DNA of 42,061 bases from Bacillota bacterium (GCA_022360435.1 JAKSCU010000296.1:1-42061); one strand, 5' to 3'. Shown: positions 16,521 to 25,200, numbered from the stretch's first letter. Notes: generated by a model not told the origin, from the letters alone. A program made the numbers and translations.

Positions 16521-16715
16521 TTAACTTTTGTGAGCTATTTTAACGTTGGCCTTGTAATCGACAACTTTGCCGTTTTCCACGTTGGCGGTAAAGTTCACCA
16601 CTTCCACGCCGACGATTTTATCAGTTGATTTGGCGGCTGCGTCTACCGCGGATTGCACGGCGCTGCGCCAGCCTTCGTTGGACTCTCCCACCATTTCCAA
16701 AACCTTGACGTGCAA
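16521..16715 (-). CDS. Dodecin (flavin-binding storage protein)
   Basis: At 64 residues this matches the dodecin family. HVKVLEMVGES, GWRSAVQSAVDAA (with the flavin-stacking Trp), VVNFTANVENGKVVDYKANVKIA and the basic tail are all present. Dodecins assemble as dodecamers and bind riboflavin, FMN or CoA. TTG 16715 is the start: AGGAGG (16725-16730) lies 9 nt upstream and the family begins right at HVKV. It sits between sigF and spoVAEA, in the place where other spoVA genes lie in Bacillus, which hints at expression in the forespore (inference). Confidence 0.93.
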   Translation of the reverse strand: MHVKVLEMVGESNEGWRSAVQSAVDAAAKSTDKIVGVEVVNFTANVENGKVVDYKANVKIAHKS

Positions 16716-16784
16716 AATTAGCGACCTCCTTTGCTGGATATCTTGTGGCAATTGTATTATTTGTAATGTACTGATTTTTATACT

Positions 16785-17564
16785 TTAATATGCATTTTCC
16801 ATCATCAGGTCCCTTATTTTTTTTAAAGCCTGGCGTTCCAGGCGAGAAACTTGTACCTGGGAGAGACCCAATTTAACGGCAATTTCTCCCTGGGTTTTGT
16901 CGGCGAAAAAACGCCATAAAAGGATCAAACGGTCCCGGTCGGGGAGATGTTTAAGCACTTCCTTAACCGCAATATTGTCTAGGCGCGGCAGCATGGAACT
17001 GCTGTCCTCGCTAAGCTGGTCCAGCAAATAGATGGGGTCTCCGTCTTCCTGGTGTAATGTCTCGTAAATTGAGGAAGGAGGCTGAACAGCTTCCATGGCT
17101 GTCACCACTTCCTCCCGGGTCAGGCCTATTTCCGAGGCGATTTCGTTAACGGTGGGCTCCCGACCGATTTTGGCCATCAGAGCTTCTCTGCCTTGCTGCA
17201 CCCTGTATGCCGTTTCTTTGATCGAACGACTAATTTTGATGGGATTGTCGTCTCTTAAAAAACGCCTGATTTCTCCGACGATCATTGGGACGGCATAGGT
17301 GGAAAAGCGAACATTAAAGCTGAGATCAAACTTGTCTATGGCTTTCATCAGACCGATGCACCCGATCTGAAAAAGGTCTTCCAATTCATATCCGCGATTA
17401 TGGAAGCGCTTGACCAGATTAAATACCAGCTTCAGGTTGCAGTTAATCAACCGTTCCCTTGACTGGGCGTCCCCTTTTTGCGCCCGGGCCAGCAGTTCCT
17501 TCATTTCTTCATCTGAAAGCAGGGGGAACCGTGGCAGGTTCATTTCATTTAATTTGCCGCTCAT
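16785..17564 (-). CDS. sigF: RNA polymerase sigma factor SigF (forespore-specific)
   Basis: The 259-residue sigma-70 family protein has all regions: region 2 (YELEDLFQIGCIGLMKAIDKFD, FSTYAVPMIVGEIRRFLRDD), region 3 (EPTVNEIASEIGLTREEV) and region 4 (DKTQGEIAVKLGLSQVQVSRLERQ). SigF is the first compartment-specific sigma factor of sporulation and is held inactive by SpoIIAB. It is the third gene of spoIIAA-spoIIAB-sigF. GAGGGGG precedes the ATG, and the gap to spoIIAB is 15 nt. The operon placement rules out SigG. Confidence 0.96.
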   Translation of the reverse strand: MSGKLNEMNLPRFPLLSDEEMKELLARAQKGDAQSRERLINCNLKLVFNLVKRFHNRGYELEDLFQIGCIGLMKAIDKFDLSFNVRFSTYAVPMIVGEIRRFLRDDNPIKISRSIKETAYRVQQGREALMAKIGREPTVNEIASEIGLTREEVVTAMEAVQPPSSIYETLHQEDGDPIYLLDQLSEDSSSMLPRLDNIAVKEVLKHLPDRDRLILLWRFFADKTQGEIAVKLGLSQVQVSRLERQALKKIRDLMMENAY

Positions 17565-17579
17565 TCCAAAACGCCCCCT

Positions 17580-18020
17580 CTATTGCTCTTGCGCCGCGGC
17601 GCGACGCGGCGCGCCGGCCCGCCTGCTCATTTTAACCCTGGCACCCTGACCTGGAGCGGATTGTACGGCAAGTTTATCCATGAACGACCGCATAAAAGAG
17701 AAACCAAGCCCCATCCTTTCCGGGTGGGTTGAAAAAGCCGGTTCCATAGCCTTTTCAATATCTTCAATGCCTTTTCCATAGTCAACTACTTCCATCTCCA
17801 TGTATTCTCCGGCAATGTTGATTTCCAGCCGGACCAACTGTTCCGGGTCGTTTTCATAAGCGTGGATAATAGCGTTGGACACCGCTTCGGATACGGCTAC
17901 CTTGATCTCCTCAAGGTCCGATATAGTAAAATCAAGCTGGGAAACAAAAGCGGCTGCCGCCACTCTGGCAAAGGCCACATTTTCCACCCGGCTGGAAAAT
18001 TCAAGCACCACATTGTTCAT
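17580..18020 (-). CDS. spoIIAB: Anti-sigma F factor / serine kinase SpoIIAB
   Basis: The 146-residue GHKL-ATPase-type kinase has the N-box EAVSNAIIHAYEND, the G1 motif VVDYGKGIEDIE and the G2 loop GLGFSFMRSFMD. It binds and inhibits SigF and phosphorylates SpoIIAA. The C-terminus is unusually Arg/Ala-rich (RRAGAPRRAAAQEQ) and looks unconserved. GGGGAGG lies 9 nt before the ATG. It is the second gene of the SpoIIA module. Confidence 0.96.
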   Translation of the reverse strand: MNNVVLEFSSRVENVAFARVAAAAFVSQLDFTISDLEEIKVAVSEAVSNAIIHAYENDPEQLVRLEINIAGEYMEMEVVDYGKGIEDIEKAMEPAFSTHPERMGLGFSFMRSFMDKLAVQSAPGQGARVKMSRRAGAPRRAAAQEQ

Positions 18021-18099
18021 TTTTAAAAGCCTCCCCTTAATATGAATACCGGTTCTCTATTTTATTTGGTTTCCCCTGATAAACAAGCGCCTTACCTTT

Positions 18100-18453
18100 T
18101 TAAAGGGAACTATTTAACTGATTTTGTTCCAGGACCGCGTCGACGGACGGATAATTCTCCATGAGCGTTAACAGTCCGGACAACTCCAGCACCTTACCGA
18201 CTTGCAATCCGGCGCCGGCCAGGTAAACACTGCCGCCGGCCGCGGAAAGTCTTTTATAGCGGCCCAGGACAACCCCGAGCCCGGCACTGTCAATAAAACT
18301 CACCCCTGAAAAATCGAACACCAGATTTAAAAGGTCGCTTTCCCTTAAAGCCTTTTCCACATTGTCCCGCAGGGAATCAGTCACGCTGATGTCTATTTCA
18401 CCGGACATGGAAACCACCAGATAATTGTTTTCTTTTTTAATTGTATAGTTCAA
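18100..18453 (-). CDS. spoIIAA: Anti-sigma F factor antagonist SpoIIAA
   Basis: The 117-residue STAS-domain protein has GEIDISVTDSLR and FSGVSFIDSAGLGVVLGRYK, with the phosphorylatable Ser near residue 56 in the DSAGLG loop. Unphosphorylated SpoIIAA displaces SigF from SpoIIAB. The start is TTG 18453 after GGGGTGA. The 79-nt gap to spoIIAB is longer than in Bacillus. The operon is expected to be driven by sigma-H and Spo0A; only a possible promoter is seen upstream. Confidence 0.96.
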   Translation of the reverse strand: MNYTIKKENNYLVVSMSGEIDISVTDSLRDNVEKALRESDLLNLVFDFSGVSFIDSAGLGVVLGRYKRLSAAGGSVYLAGAGLQVGKVLELSGLLTLMENYPSVDAVLEQNQLNSSL

Positions 18454-18522
18454 TGCTTGTCACCCCGGTTTGTTCAAAAATTTGGCCGGCGCCAACCATG
18501 CTGCCGGCCTGCCATTTGTTAG

Positions 18523-18552
18523 ATTCTACCATATGATTGCTGTTTTATGCAA
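18523..18552 (-). promoter_or_regulatory. Possible promoter of the spoIIA operon
   Basis: The minus strand has TTGCAT (18547-18552), an 18-nt spacer and TAGAAT (18523-18528). The TAGAAT end also contains the GAAT of a sigma-H -10, but no clear RNAGGAWWW -35 was found at the right distance. Tentative. Confidence 0.3.
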
Positions 18553-18591
18553 ACTATGGGTGGTTTTTTCAATCGGTTCCTGGAGTTTATT

Positions 18592-18735
18592 AAAAAAGGC
18601 GCACTCGTTAAGTTCCCGCTGCGTGCGCTTTTTAATACTCTTATCCTTGAATCCGGCCATAAATATGGCCGGTATACTTATCTAAGAGTATAAAAAAGGC
18701 GCACTCATCCATTTCCCTCTGGGTGCGCCCTATAT
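18592..18735 (+). repeat. Palindromic intergenic repeat, copy B
   Basis: Same layout as copy A: hairpin GCGCAC/GTGCGC (18600-18628) with GTTCCC in the loop, T-run, palindrome CCGGCCAT-AAAT-ATGGCCGG (18653-18672), TATACTT...AGTATA, A-run, second hairpin GGCGCAC/GTGCGCC (18698-18729). Both hairpins share loop sequence, so they look like duplicated units. Confidence 0.85.
18691..18729 (-). terminator. Terminator after dacF
   Basis: The minus strand gives GGCGCAC-loop-GTGCGCC followed by TTTTTTA, starting 12 nt beyond the dacF stop. It is the second hairpin of repeat copy B and separates dacF from spoIIA. Confidence 0.75.
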
Positions 18736-18740
18736 TTACC

Positions 18741-19910
18741 TTACTTGGTTAACGCATGGTTCAGGACTTTGTACATTTGCTGGACAATGGACGCCCTGGG
18801 GACATCGCTTTGTGCCACAAGCGGAATTTTTGTTGTCTCCCGGCTATCTCTCAGGACAATAAAGTAGCCAATTTTTTGCCCTTTCTTCACCGGCGCTCCG
18901 ACGTTCTCCGGCAGGTCGGCCTGGCCGTTGTAATGCTGTTTTTCTCCCTTGGGAACGGCCAGGGCAATGTCGGACGTCGGGACAACGCCAACCCGGTCCC
19001 GGATTCCTTTGCTCACTTGCACAGTGGCCAACTTATCTCCCTTTTGGGCGAAGCTCACAACTTCGTAACGGGCAAAACCGTAATTAAGGACTCTGATCGT
19101 TTCCCGGAAGTGGCTCCTGGGTTCCGGTGTGCCCAGAACTACGGAAATCAGCCGCAACCCGTCCCGTTCGGCGGTGGCTGCCAGGCAGTACTTGGCTTCA
19201 TCGGTCCAGCCGGTCTTACCGGCATCTACGCCCCGGTACCACTTGAGCAACTTGTTTCTATTCCAGAGGACGAAATCGCCCCCCCTCAGGTCATATCTAT
19301 AAATGGAGGAGTATTCCCTGAAAACAGGATGCTTTAGCGCTTCGCGAAAAATAACGGCCATATCGTACGCCGAAGTGTAATGATTATCCGCCGGTAACCC
19401 GGTGCAATTGGCGAATTTGGTATGATTCAGGCCCATCTCTTTAACGCGTTCATTCATTAGCGCCACAAAAGCTTCTTCAGAGCCGGCAATATGCTCGGCC
19501 ACCGCCACGCTGGCGTCGTTGGCGGAACCAACCGCCACGGCGATTAACATTTCTTTCATACTCATTTCTTCACCGGGTTCCAGGTAGATTTGCGAGCCGC
19601 CCATTTTCCAGGCGTTTTCGGTGACGGTGACCCGCTCATCCAGCTTAATTTTACCCCGTTCCAACGCTTCGTTGGCCAACAGCGAGGTCATTATCTTGGT
19701 CACGCTGGCCATGGGCAGTTCCTTATCCGGTTCTTTGGACCATAAAATATTGCCGGTGGCATTGTCCATCAACACCCCCGATTCGGCGGTGGTTTCCAGG
19801 CCTGAGCCCGATGACTCATTTGCGCTTTCTTCCGCCGCCGGCGCAAGTCCCGCCGGGAAGAACAGCAACGTCAATGCAAAAAGAGCCGCAATCAGGTATT
19901 TTATTCTCAT
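18741..19910 (-). CDS. dacF: D-alanyl-D-alanine carboxypeptidase DacF
   Basis: This penicillin-binding protein of the S11 family trims peptidoglycan stem peptides. It has a signal peptide (residues 1 to about 25, ending APAA), SVTK at 69-72 (catalytic Ser), SAN at 129-131, KTG at 232-234, and the C-terminal PBP5-like domain. In Bacillus, DacF is made in the forespore and adjusts cortex cross-linking. Its position just upstream of spoIIAA on the same strand is the conserved dacF-spoIIA arrangement. ATG 19910 is chosen for its GGGGGAGG site and because it directly precedes the signal peptide. Confidence 0.95.
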   Translation of the reverse strand: MRIKYLIAALFALTLLFFPAGLAPAAEESANESSGSGLETTAESGVLMDNATGNILWSKEPDKELPMASVTKIMTSLLANEALERGKIKLDERVTVTENAWKMGGSQIYLEPGEEMSMKEMLIAVAVGSANDASVAVAEHIAGSEEAFVALMNERVKEMGLNHTKFANCTGLPADNHYTSAYDMAVIFREALKHPVFREYSSIYRYDLRGGDFVLWNRNKLLKWYRGVDAGKTGWTDEAKYCLAATAERDGLRLISVVLGTPEPRSHFRETIRVLNYGFARYEVVSFAQKGDKLATVQVSKGIRDRVGVVPTSDIALAVPKGEKQHYNGQADLPENVGAPVKKGQKIGYFIVLRDSRETTKIPLVAQSDVPRASIVQQMYKVLNHALTK

Positions 19911-20100
19911 TTTTTTCCTCCCCCGAAAATTCTGGCTCAAGATATTATGTGAAACTGAATAAAAGTTATACCGTCGGAAGTGTATAGTAATGTGTACATG
20001 TTATAAACAACTGCAACAAAAGATTGGGCTTAATCAGGCAGCAAGCCGCTGTGTCAAACCTTCGGCCCGGATTTGGGAAATGACCGCTGGCCGGGAAAAT

Positions 20101-20116
20101 TGGCATGCAGTTTGCA
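20101..20116 (+). promoter_or_regulatory. Sigma-54-type (-24/-12) promoter of abfD
   Basis: TGGCATGCAGTTTGCA fits the sigma-54 consensus TGGCAC-N5-TTGCW with one mismatch and the exact GG-to-GC spacing. It lies 40 nt before the abfD ATG, giving a short leader with a GGGAGGT site (20143-20149). An enhancer-binding activator would be needed; none is encoded in the window. Confidence 0.75.
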
Positions 20117-20155
20117 TGAATTATTGGAAAAAAGGTCTGGCCGGGAGGTAATAAC

Positions 20156-21595
20156 ATGTTGATGAGCGGCGCGCAGTATATGGAGAGTATGAAAAAATAT
20201 AACCCGCGTATTTTCCTGGGCGGCAAACAAGTCAAGCTGCTGGAAAACCCGACAACCTTAACGGTTGTAAGGTCCAATGCCGCTGTTTATGACCTGGGCG
20301 CCAAACCCGAGCACACAGAAGTAATGAACGCGTCATCGGAGTATACCGGGGGGACGGTCAGCCGCAACCTGCACATTGCCCGCAGCGCCGCCGACCTAGA
20401 AAAAAGGGCCGAAATGGCCCTGCTTACCAGCCAGGTGCTGGGTACCTGCAATTACCGCTGTGTGGGATCGGACATATTGAACGCCTTGGCCGGCATCACC
20501 TGGGAAATGGACCGGGAACTGGGCGCCGATTACCACCAGCGGTTTACCAGGCACCTTAAATACCTGCAGGAAAACGATCTGGCCTGCAGCGGCGCCGTAA
20601 CCGACCCCAAGGGGGATCGCGGCAAGCGGCCGGGGCAACAGGAAGATCCCGACGTTTACGTGCATGTGAAGGAAAAGAAAAAGGACGGCATTGTGGTGCG
20701 GGGGGCCAAGGTATCACAGAGCGGAGCCATCGGGGCCCATGAAACCTTGGTTATTCCCACCATGGGTATGAAGCCCGGCGAGGAGGATTTTGCCGTGGCC
20801 TTTGCGGTACCCAACGGCGCCCCCGGAATTACTTATATATGCCAGTACACGCCATTTACTGCCGAGCGTGAACTGAATGATTCCAGGTACCTGGGCAACC
20901 CGCAATACGGCCAGCGGGAAACATGCATCATGGTGTTTGACGATGTGTTTGTACCCTGGGAAAATGTTTTTCTGTGCGGTGAAACCAAGTATTGCGGCAA
21001 ATTGATTGCCCGTTTCGCCAAAACACACCGTATGAACTGCGGCGGCGCCTGCAAGGTGGGGTTTGCCGACATCATTATCGGCGCCACCCAGTTAATGGCC
21101 GAATATTCCGGGGTGCACAAGGCACCGCACATAGTGGATAAAATTACCGACATGGTGCGCATCTGCGAGACGGCACGCGCCTGTAGTGTGGCCGCGGCTC
21201 TGAAAGGGCGGGAAGAGCCAGTTGGCTCAGGTTTTTACCAACCCGACGATGTTTTCGGCAACGCCGCCAAACTGACCGTGGCCGAAGGTTTTTGGGATCT
21301 GATGAAATGGGCCGGGGATATTGGCGGCGGTATGGCGGTTACCATGCCTTCGGAGAAGGAATTGGAAAATCCGGCCACCGGTGATTACGTGCGCAAGTTT
21401 ATGCAGGCCACGGCCCCGGCAGAAGTGAGGTTGCGTATAGGCAAAGTGATCCAAAATTGGTGCGCCGGCTTGCACGGCGCGGGAACATGGCATGGGGCGG
21501 GTTCGCCCATGGCCCAAAAAATGGCCATGTATCATCTGGCCAACCTGGATGAAAAGAAAGCCCTGGCCAAAAAGATAGCCGGGCTTGAAGAATAG
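20156..21595 (+). CDS. abfD: 4-hydroxybutyryl-CoA dehydratase / vinylacetyl-CoA delta-isomerase family protein
   Basis: The 479-residue enzyme of the HpaB/AbfD acyl-CoA dehydrogenase-like fold dehydrates 4-hydroxybutyryl-CoA to crotonyl-CoA using FAD and a [4Fe-4S] cluster. C98 and C102 (GTCNYRC) align with cluster ligands C99/C103 of the Clostridium aminobutyricum enzyme. The other two ligands fall in HRMNCGGACKVG (H291, C299, with an extra C295). That His-to-Cys spacing appears one residue longer than in the classical protein, so a related acyl-CoA substrate is possible. It is the only large plus-strand gene here, has a sigma-54-type promoter, and converges on pdp with a 3-nt gap. Confidence 0.88.
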   Translation: MLMSGAQYMESMKKYNPRIFLGGKQVKLLENPTTLTVVRSNAAVYDLGAKPEHTEVMNASSEYTGGTVSRNLHIARSAADLEKRAEMALLTSQVLGTCNYRCVGSDILNALAGITWEMDRELGADYHQRFTRHLKYLQENDLACSGAVTDPKGDRGKRPGQQEDPDVYVHVKEKKKDGIVVRGAKVSQSGAIGAHETLVIPTMGMKPGEEDFAVAFAVPNGAPGITYICQYTPFTAERELNDSRYLGNPQYGQRETCIMVFDDVFVPWENVFLCGETKYCGKLIARFAKTHRMNCGGACKVGFADIIIGATQLMAEYSGVHKAPHIVDKITDMVRICETARACSVAAALKGREEPVGSGFYQPDDVFGNAAKLTVAEGFWDLMKWAGDIGGGMAVTMPSEKELENPATGDYVRKFMQATAPAEVRLRIGKVIQNWCAGLHGAGTWHGAGSPMAQKMAMYHLANLDEKKALAKKIAGLEE

Positions 21596-21598
21596 CAG

Positions 21599-22903
21599 TC
21601 AAGAGATGGTATCCAGGATCAGCGGCCGGTCGTCCGGGGGCTGTCGGCCGATAACGAAAGCGCCCTCGGCCACTGCCGCCGCCTCGTCCGGCGATTTCTG
21701 CCGGTTGGTGTGCAATACGGCCAGGGGTTCCCCTTTGCTGACGGGCTCCCCCGGCTTTTTTTGCAGTTCGATCCCAGCGGCGTAATCAATTTTATCGTCC
21801 TTGGTCATCCGCCCGGCCCCCAGGAGCATGGCGGAACGGCCCACCCGCATGGGGTCGACGGAAAGCACAAAACCGCTATCCGGCGCTAGAAGCGTGTGTT
21901 TAACGGCGGCCGCCGGCAACAGGTCGGGGTTGTCCACCACGGCGGCATCCCCCCCCTGGGCCTCCACCAGCGCCCTGAATTTGCGCAGCGCCTCACCGCC
22001 GGATAAAATTTTCTCCAGCCGGCGGCGGGCGCCGGCTGTGCTTTGTTCCAACCGGCCCAGCACCAACATGTGCGCCCCCAGGGTCAAGCATAACTCTCTC
22101 AAGTCGTCGGGTCCGCCGCCCCGCAGTGTGTCCAGCGCTTCGCGCACCTCCAGGGCGTTGCCCACCATACGGCCCAGAGGGCGACCCATATCGGTCACCA
22201 CCGCCGTCATGCGGCGGTCCACCAGCTTGCCTATATCCACCATGGCCGCAGCCAACTGCCCGGCCTCGGCCACAGTTTTCATAAAGGCTCCGCTGCCGCA
22301 TTTTACGTCAAGCAATACTGCGTCGGCGCCGGAGGCGATCTTTTTGGACGTTACGCTGGAAGCTATGAGCGGTATGCTGTCCACCGTGGCCGTAACGTCC
22401 CGTAACGCGTAGAGTTTTTTGTCGGCGGGCGCCAGTTTGCCGGTCTGGGCCATGAGCGCGATGCCGGTCGCCTTTACCTGTTTGATAAAAGCATCGGGCT
22501 CCAGGTTGGTGTTGAAACCGGGTATGGACTCCAGCTTGTCGATGGTGCCCCCGGTGTGTCCCAAGCCCCGCCCGCTCATTTTGGCCACCGGCGCCCCTGC
22601 GGCGGCCACCAGGGGGGCCAGTACCAGCGTGGTTTTGTCCCCCACACCGCCGGTGCTGTGCTTGTCCACCTTGGTTCCCGTTATGCTCTCCAGGTTTATC
22701 TTATCTCCCGAGTTGACAATGGCCATGGTCAATGCGGCTGTTTCCCGGCTGCTCATGCCCCGGAAAAAAACAGCCATTAAAAGCGCCGCCGCCTGATAGT
22801 CGGGAATACGCTCCCTGGTGTAACCCGAGACAAAATAATCAATTTCAGCCCGGGTTAGTTCACCGCCGTCTCTTTTTTTCAGGATTAGGTCGTACATGCG
22901 CAT
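21599..22903 (-). CDS. pdp: Pyrimidine-nucleoside phosphorylase
   Basis: This 434-residue enzyme splits thymidine, uridine and deoxyuridine with phosphate. KVDKHSTGGVGDKTTL is the family signature. MSGRGLGHTGGTIDKLE, the phosphate loop and the C-terminal domain (AGIELQKKPGEPVSKGEPL) are intact. It follows deoB by 3 nt, so deoxyribose-1-phosphate can be passed straight to phosphopentomutase. Two close ATGs (22903 and two codons on) are possible; GGGGATGGG precedes them. No cytidine deaminase or deoC lies in the window. Confidence 0.95.
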   Translation of the reverse strand: MRMYDLILKKRDGGELTRAEIDYFVSGYTRERIPDYQAAALLMAVFFRGMSSRETAALTMAIVNSGDKINLESITGTKVDKHSTGGVGDKTTLVLAPLVAAAGAPVAKMSGRGLGHTGGTIDKLESIPGFNTNLEPDAFIKQVKATGIALMAQTGKLAPADKKLYALRDVTATVDSIPLIASSVTSKKIASGADAVLLDVKCGSGAFMKTVAEAGQLAAAMVDIGKLVDRRMTAVVTDMGRPLGRMVGNALEVREALDTLRGGGPDDLRELCLTLGAHMLVLGRLEQSTAGARRRLEKILSGGEALRKFRALVEAQGGDAAVVDNPDLLPAAAVKHTLLAPDSGFVLSVDPMRVGRSAMLLGAGRMTKDDKIDYAAGIELQKKPGEPVSKGEPLAVLHTNRQKSPDEAAAVAEGAFVIGRQPPDDRPLILDTIS

Positions 22904-22906
22904 GGG

Positions 22907-24094
22907 TTACCCATCCCCCGCAATGATTTGATGCGCGAAACTGGCGCCGGTGCCGAACTCCAGGCCGAACAGCCGGGCCACCGTGGCGGCCACGTCGCTG
23001 AAGCTGGAACGCACTCCCAGAACCACCCCCTGCTTGAGGCCCGGACCGTAAACCAAAAGCGGGACGTATTCCCTGGTGTGGTCGGTGCCGGGGGTGGTGG
23101 GGTCGGTGCCGTGGTCGGCGGTGATGAAAAGCACGTCACCCGGGCGCAGGGCATCCATTATTTCCGGCAGACGCCGGTCAAACTCCTCCAACGCGCCGGC
23201 ATACCCGTGCGGATCGTTGCGGTGCCCGTATAACTGATCAAAATCCACCAAGTTGGTAAAAATAAGACCGGCGAAATCTTCCCGCATGGCGGCCAGGGTT
23301 TTGTCAACCCCGTCCATGTTGCCGGCGGTGCTTATTGACCTGGTTATACCGTGGCCGGCGAATATGTCCTTGACTTTGCCCACGCCCACCACCTGCAAAC
23401 CATTGTCGAGCAGCAGGTCCAAAACGGTGGGCGCCGGTGGTTTGACGGAAAAATCGTGCCGGTTGGCGGTGCGCGTGAATGAGCCGGGTTTTCCAATAAA
23501 AGGCCGGGCGATCACCCTGCCCACCTCATGTTCGCCGGTCAGTAGTTCCCTGGCGATGCGGCACATACGGTACAGTTCCTCCAGCGGGATAACTTCCTCG
23601 TGGGCGGCAATTTGGAAAACACTGTCAGCGGAAGTGTAGACTATGGGGTAACCGGTTTGCATGTGCAACTCGCCCAGTTCGTCGACGACACCCGTCCCCG
23701 AGGCGGCTTTGTTGCCCAGAACACCTCTGCCGGTGCGCCGGGCGAACTGTTCCATGATTTCCGGCGGAAAGCCCTCCGGGTAAACCGGAAAAGGGCGGTC
23801 CAGGATAATACCGGCCAGTTCCCAGTGCCCGGTGGTGGTGTCCTTGCCGGGCGAACGTTCCATCATTTTTCCGTAACAAGCCAGGGGCTTGTCCACGGGT
23901 GGAACGCCGGAAATATCCGTGAGCAGGCCCAGCCCCAGGCGTCCAAGGTGTGGAAGGTTCAAGCCATCCACCGCAAAAGAGCAGTTGCCCAGGGTGTTGC
24001 ATTCCAGATCGCCGTAGAGCGCGGCGTCGGGCAGGGCGCCTATTCCCACGCTGTCCAAGATGATTATAACGACTTTTTGGGTTGTCACGGTCAA
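22907..24094 (-). CDS. deoB: Phosphopentomutase
   Basis: This 395-residue alkaline-phosphatase-superfamily enzyme interconverts (deoxy)ribose 1- and 5-phosphates using two Mn ions. The metal-binding [14 protein letters not shown], the catalytic-Thr loop [27 protein letters not shown] and [20 protein letters not shown] are all present. The length is normal. TTG 24094 is the likely start: GGGGAGG (24101-24107) lies 6 nt upstream; GTG two codons on is an alternative. It is in the conserved xerD-deoB-pdp order, though repeat copy D and a terminator separate it from xerD. Confidence 0.96.
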   Translation of the reverse strand: MTVTTQKVVIIILDSVGIGALPDAALYGDLECNTLGNCSFAVDGLNLPHLGRLGLGLLTDISGVPPVDKPLACYGKMMERSPGKDTTTGHWELAGIILDRPFPVYPEGFPPEIMEQFARRTGRGVLGNKAASGTGVVDELGELHMQTGYPIVYTSADSVFQIAAHEEVIPLEELYRMCRIARELLTGEHEVGRVIARPFIGKPGSFTRTANRHDFSVKPPAPTVLDLLLDNGLQVVGVGKVKDIFAGHGITRSISTAGNMDGVDKTLAAMREDFAGLIFTNLVDFDQLYGHRNDPHGYAGALEEFDRRLPEIMDALRPGDVLFITADHGTDPTTPGTDHTREYVPLLVYGPGLKQGVVLGVRSSFSDVAATVARLFGLEFGTGASFAHQIIAGDG

Positions 24095-24139
24095 TTACAG
24101 CCTCCCCGGAGAAATGAAGTTAATTATTTTTGCGTTTTT

Positions 24140-24228
24140 GGGAAAGTATGCCTTGCCATATGTATGGCAAGGATAAAAGTATTAAAAGCACGCGCAGAGT
24201 GAATCGAATGGGGCGCGCTTTTTTTTAT
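24140..24228 (-). repeat. Palindromic intergenic repeat, copy D (inverted, one hairpin only)
   Basis: On the minus strand the order is: A-run, hairpin AAGCGCGC/GCGCGTGCTT with CACTCTG before the 3' arm, TTTTAATACTTTTATCC, palindrome CCTTGCCATA-CA-TATGGCAAGG (24151-24172), CATACTTTCC. This matches copies A-C but carries compensating changes in both palindrome arms (GGCC to TTGC / GCAA), which keeps base pairing. Confidence 0.8.
24175..24224 (-). terminator. Terminator after xerD
   Basis: The hairpin of repeat copy D, AAGCGCGC pairing with GCGCGTGCTT and followed by TTTTAATACTTTT on the minus strand, lies just beyond the xerD stop. Confidence 0.65.
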
Positions 24229-24229
24229 T

Positions 24230-25117
24230 TTAAGCCCTGGGATGAAATTTTTTAAATTCCTCCCTTAACCTGGTTCCGGTCAGATGGGTGTATATTTGCG
24301 TGGTGGATATATCGGCATGGCCAAGCATTTCCTGAACCGAGCGCAAATCGGCCCCGTTTTCCAGCAGGTGCGTGGCAAAAGAATGCCGCAGGGTGTGAGG
24401 CGTGATTTCCTTGGTGATGCCGGCTTGGCGGGCGTATTTTTTGAGTATTTTCCAAAAACCCTGCCTGGTCAACCGCTTACCGCGCATATTCAGAAATAGA
24501 GCTTTGTCCGCCCGGCTGTTTTTTATTTTTGCCCTGCCCCGCTGCAGGTATTCCCCAGTGTATCTGACTGCCACAGCGCCTATGGGCACGATCCGTTCCC
24601 TGGCGCCTTTGCCCATGCAGCGCACGTAGCCGTGGGCGCAATCAACGTGGCCTATATCCAGCGACAAAAGCTCGGATACACGCATGCCGGTGGCATACAT
24701 CAGTTCCAGCATGGCCTTGTCCCGCAGGCCGGGAGTGTTTCCGGTACGGGGCTGCTCCAATAATCCGACTATCTCGTCCTGATCCAAAACGGCGGGCAGT
24801 TTCTTTTTCACCCCCGGTGATTCCATATTTTCGGTGGGTTCTTTAGCCAGCAGGCCTTCGTCCGTCAGGAAGCGGAAAAACATCTTGAGAGCCGCCATTT
24901 GCCTGGAAAGCGTGGCCGGGGAGCGCCCTATTTTCTGCAAATGCGCAATATAGTTCATAATTACCGTCCGGTCAACTGTTTTAATATCGCTAACCCGGCG
25001 ATTGGCGCAAAAATTTTTAAATTGTTTCAGGTCCAGGGCGTAAGAGATTACCGTGTTCCGGGCCAGGCTTCTTTCCACCGCCAAGTAGTTGACAAACTCC
25101 ATGATATGTTTATCCAT
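24230..25117 (-). CDS. xerD: Site-specific tyrosine recombinase XerD
   Basis: The 295-residue tyrosine recombinase resolves chromosome dimers at dif together with a partner. The SAM-like N-domain is at about 1-90, and the catalytic set is R146, K170, H241, R244, H267 and Y276 (TPHTLRHSFATHLLENGAD, LGHADISTTQIYTHL). The location between spoIIM and deoB is the XerD position in Firmicutes and argues against a phage integrase; no att site or mobile genes are nearby. The ATG follows GGGGG. Confidence 0.95.
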   Translation of the reverse strand: MDKHIMEFVNYLAVERSLARNTVISYALDLKQFKNFCANRRVSDIKTVDRTVIMNYIAHLQKIGRSPATLSRQMAALKMFFRFLTDEGLLAKEPTENMESPGVKKKLPAVLDQDEIVGLLEQPRTGNTPGLRDKAMLELMYATGMRVSELLSLDIGHVDCAHGYVRCMGKGARERIVPIGAVAVRYTGEYLQRGRAKIKNSRADKALFLNMRGKRLTRQGFWKILKKYARQAGITKEITPHTLRHSFATHLLENGADLRSVQEMLGHADISTTQIYTHLTGTRLREEFKKFHPRA

Positions 25118-25200
25118 TTTTTACTACCCCCACAGATAATGTTTTTCCACAGCGGAAAAGCTTTTTCCTGCCTGGGAATGGATTGAAGAATTCGGGCCGG

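Noticed and set aside
24230-25117. Phage or island integrase
   Set aside because: The recombinase is in the conserved spoIIM-xerD-deoB context, with no att repeats, tRNA gene or phage genes nearby.
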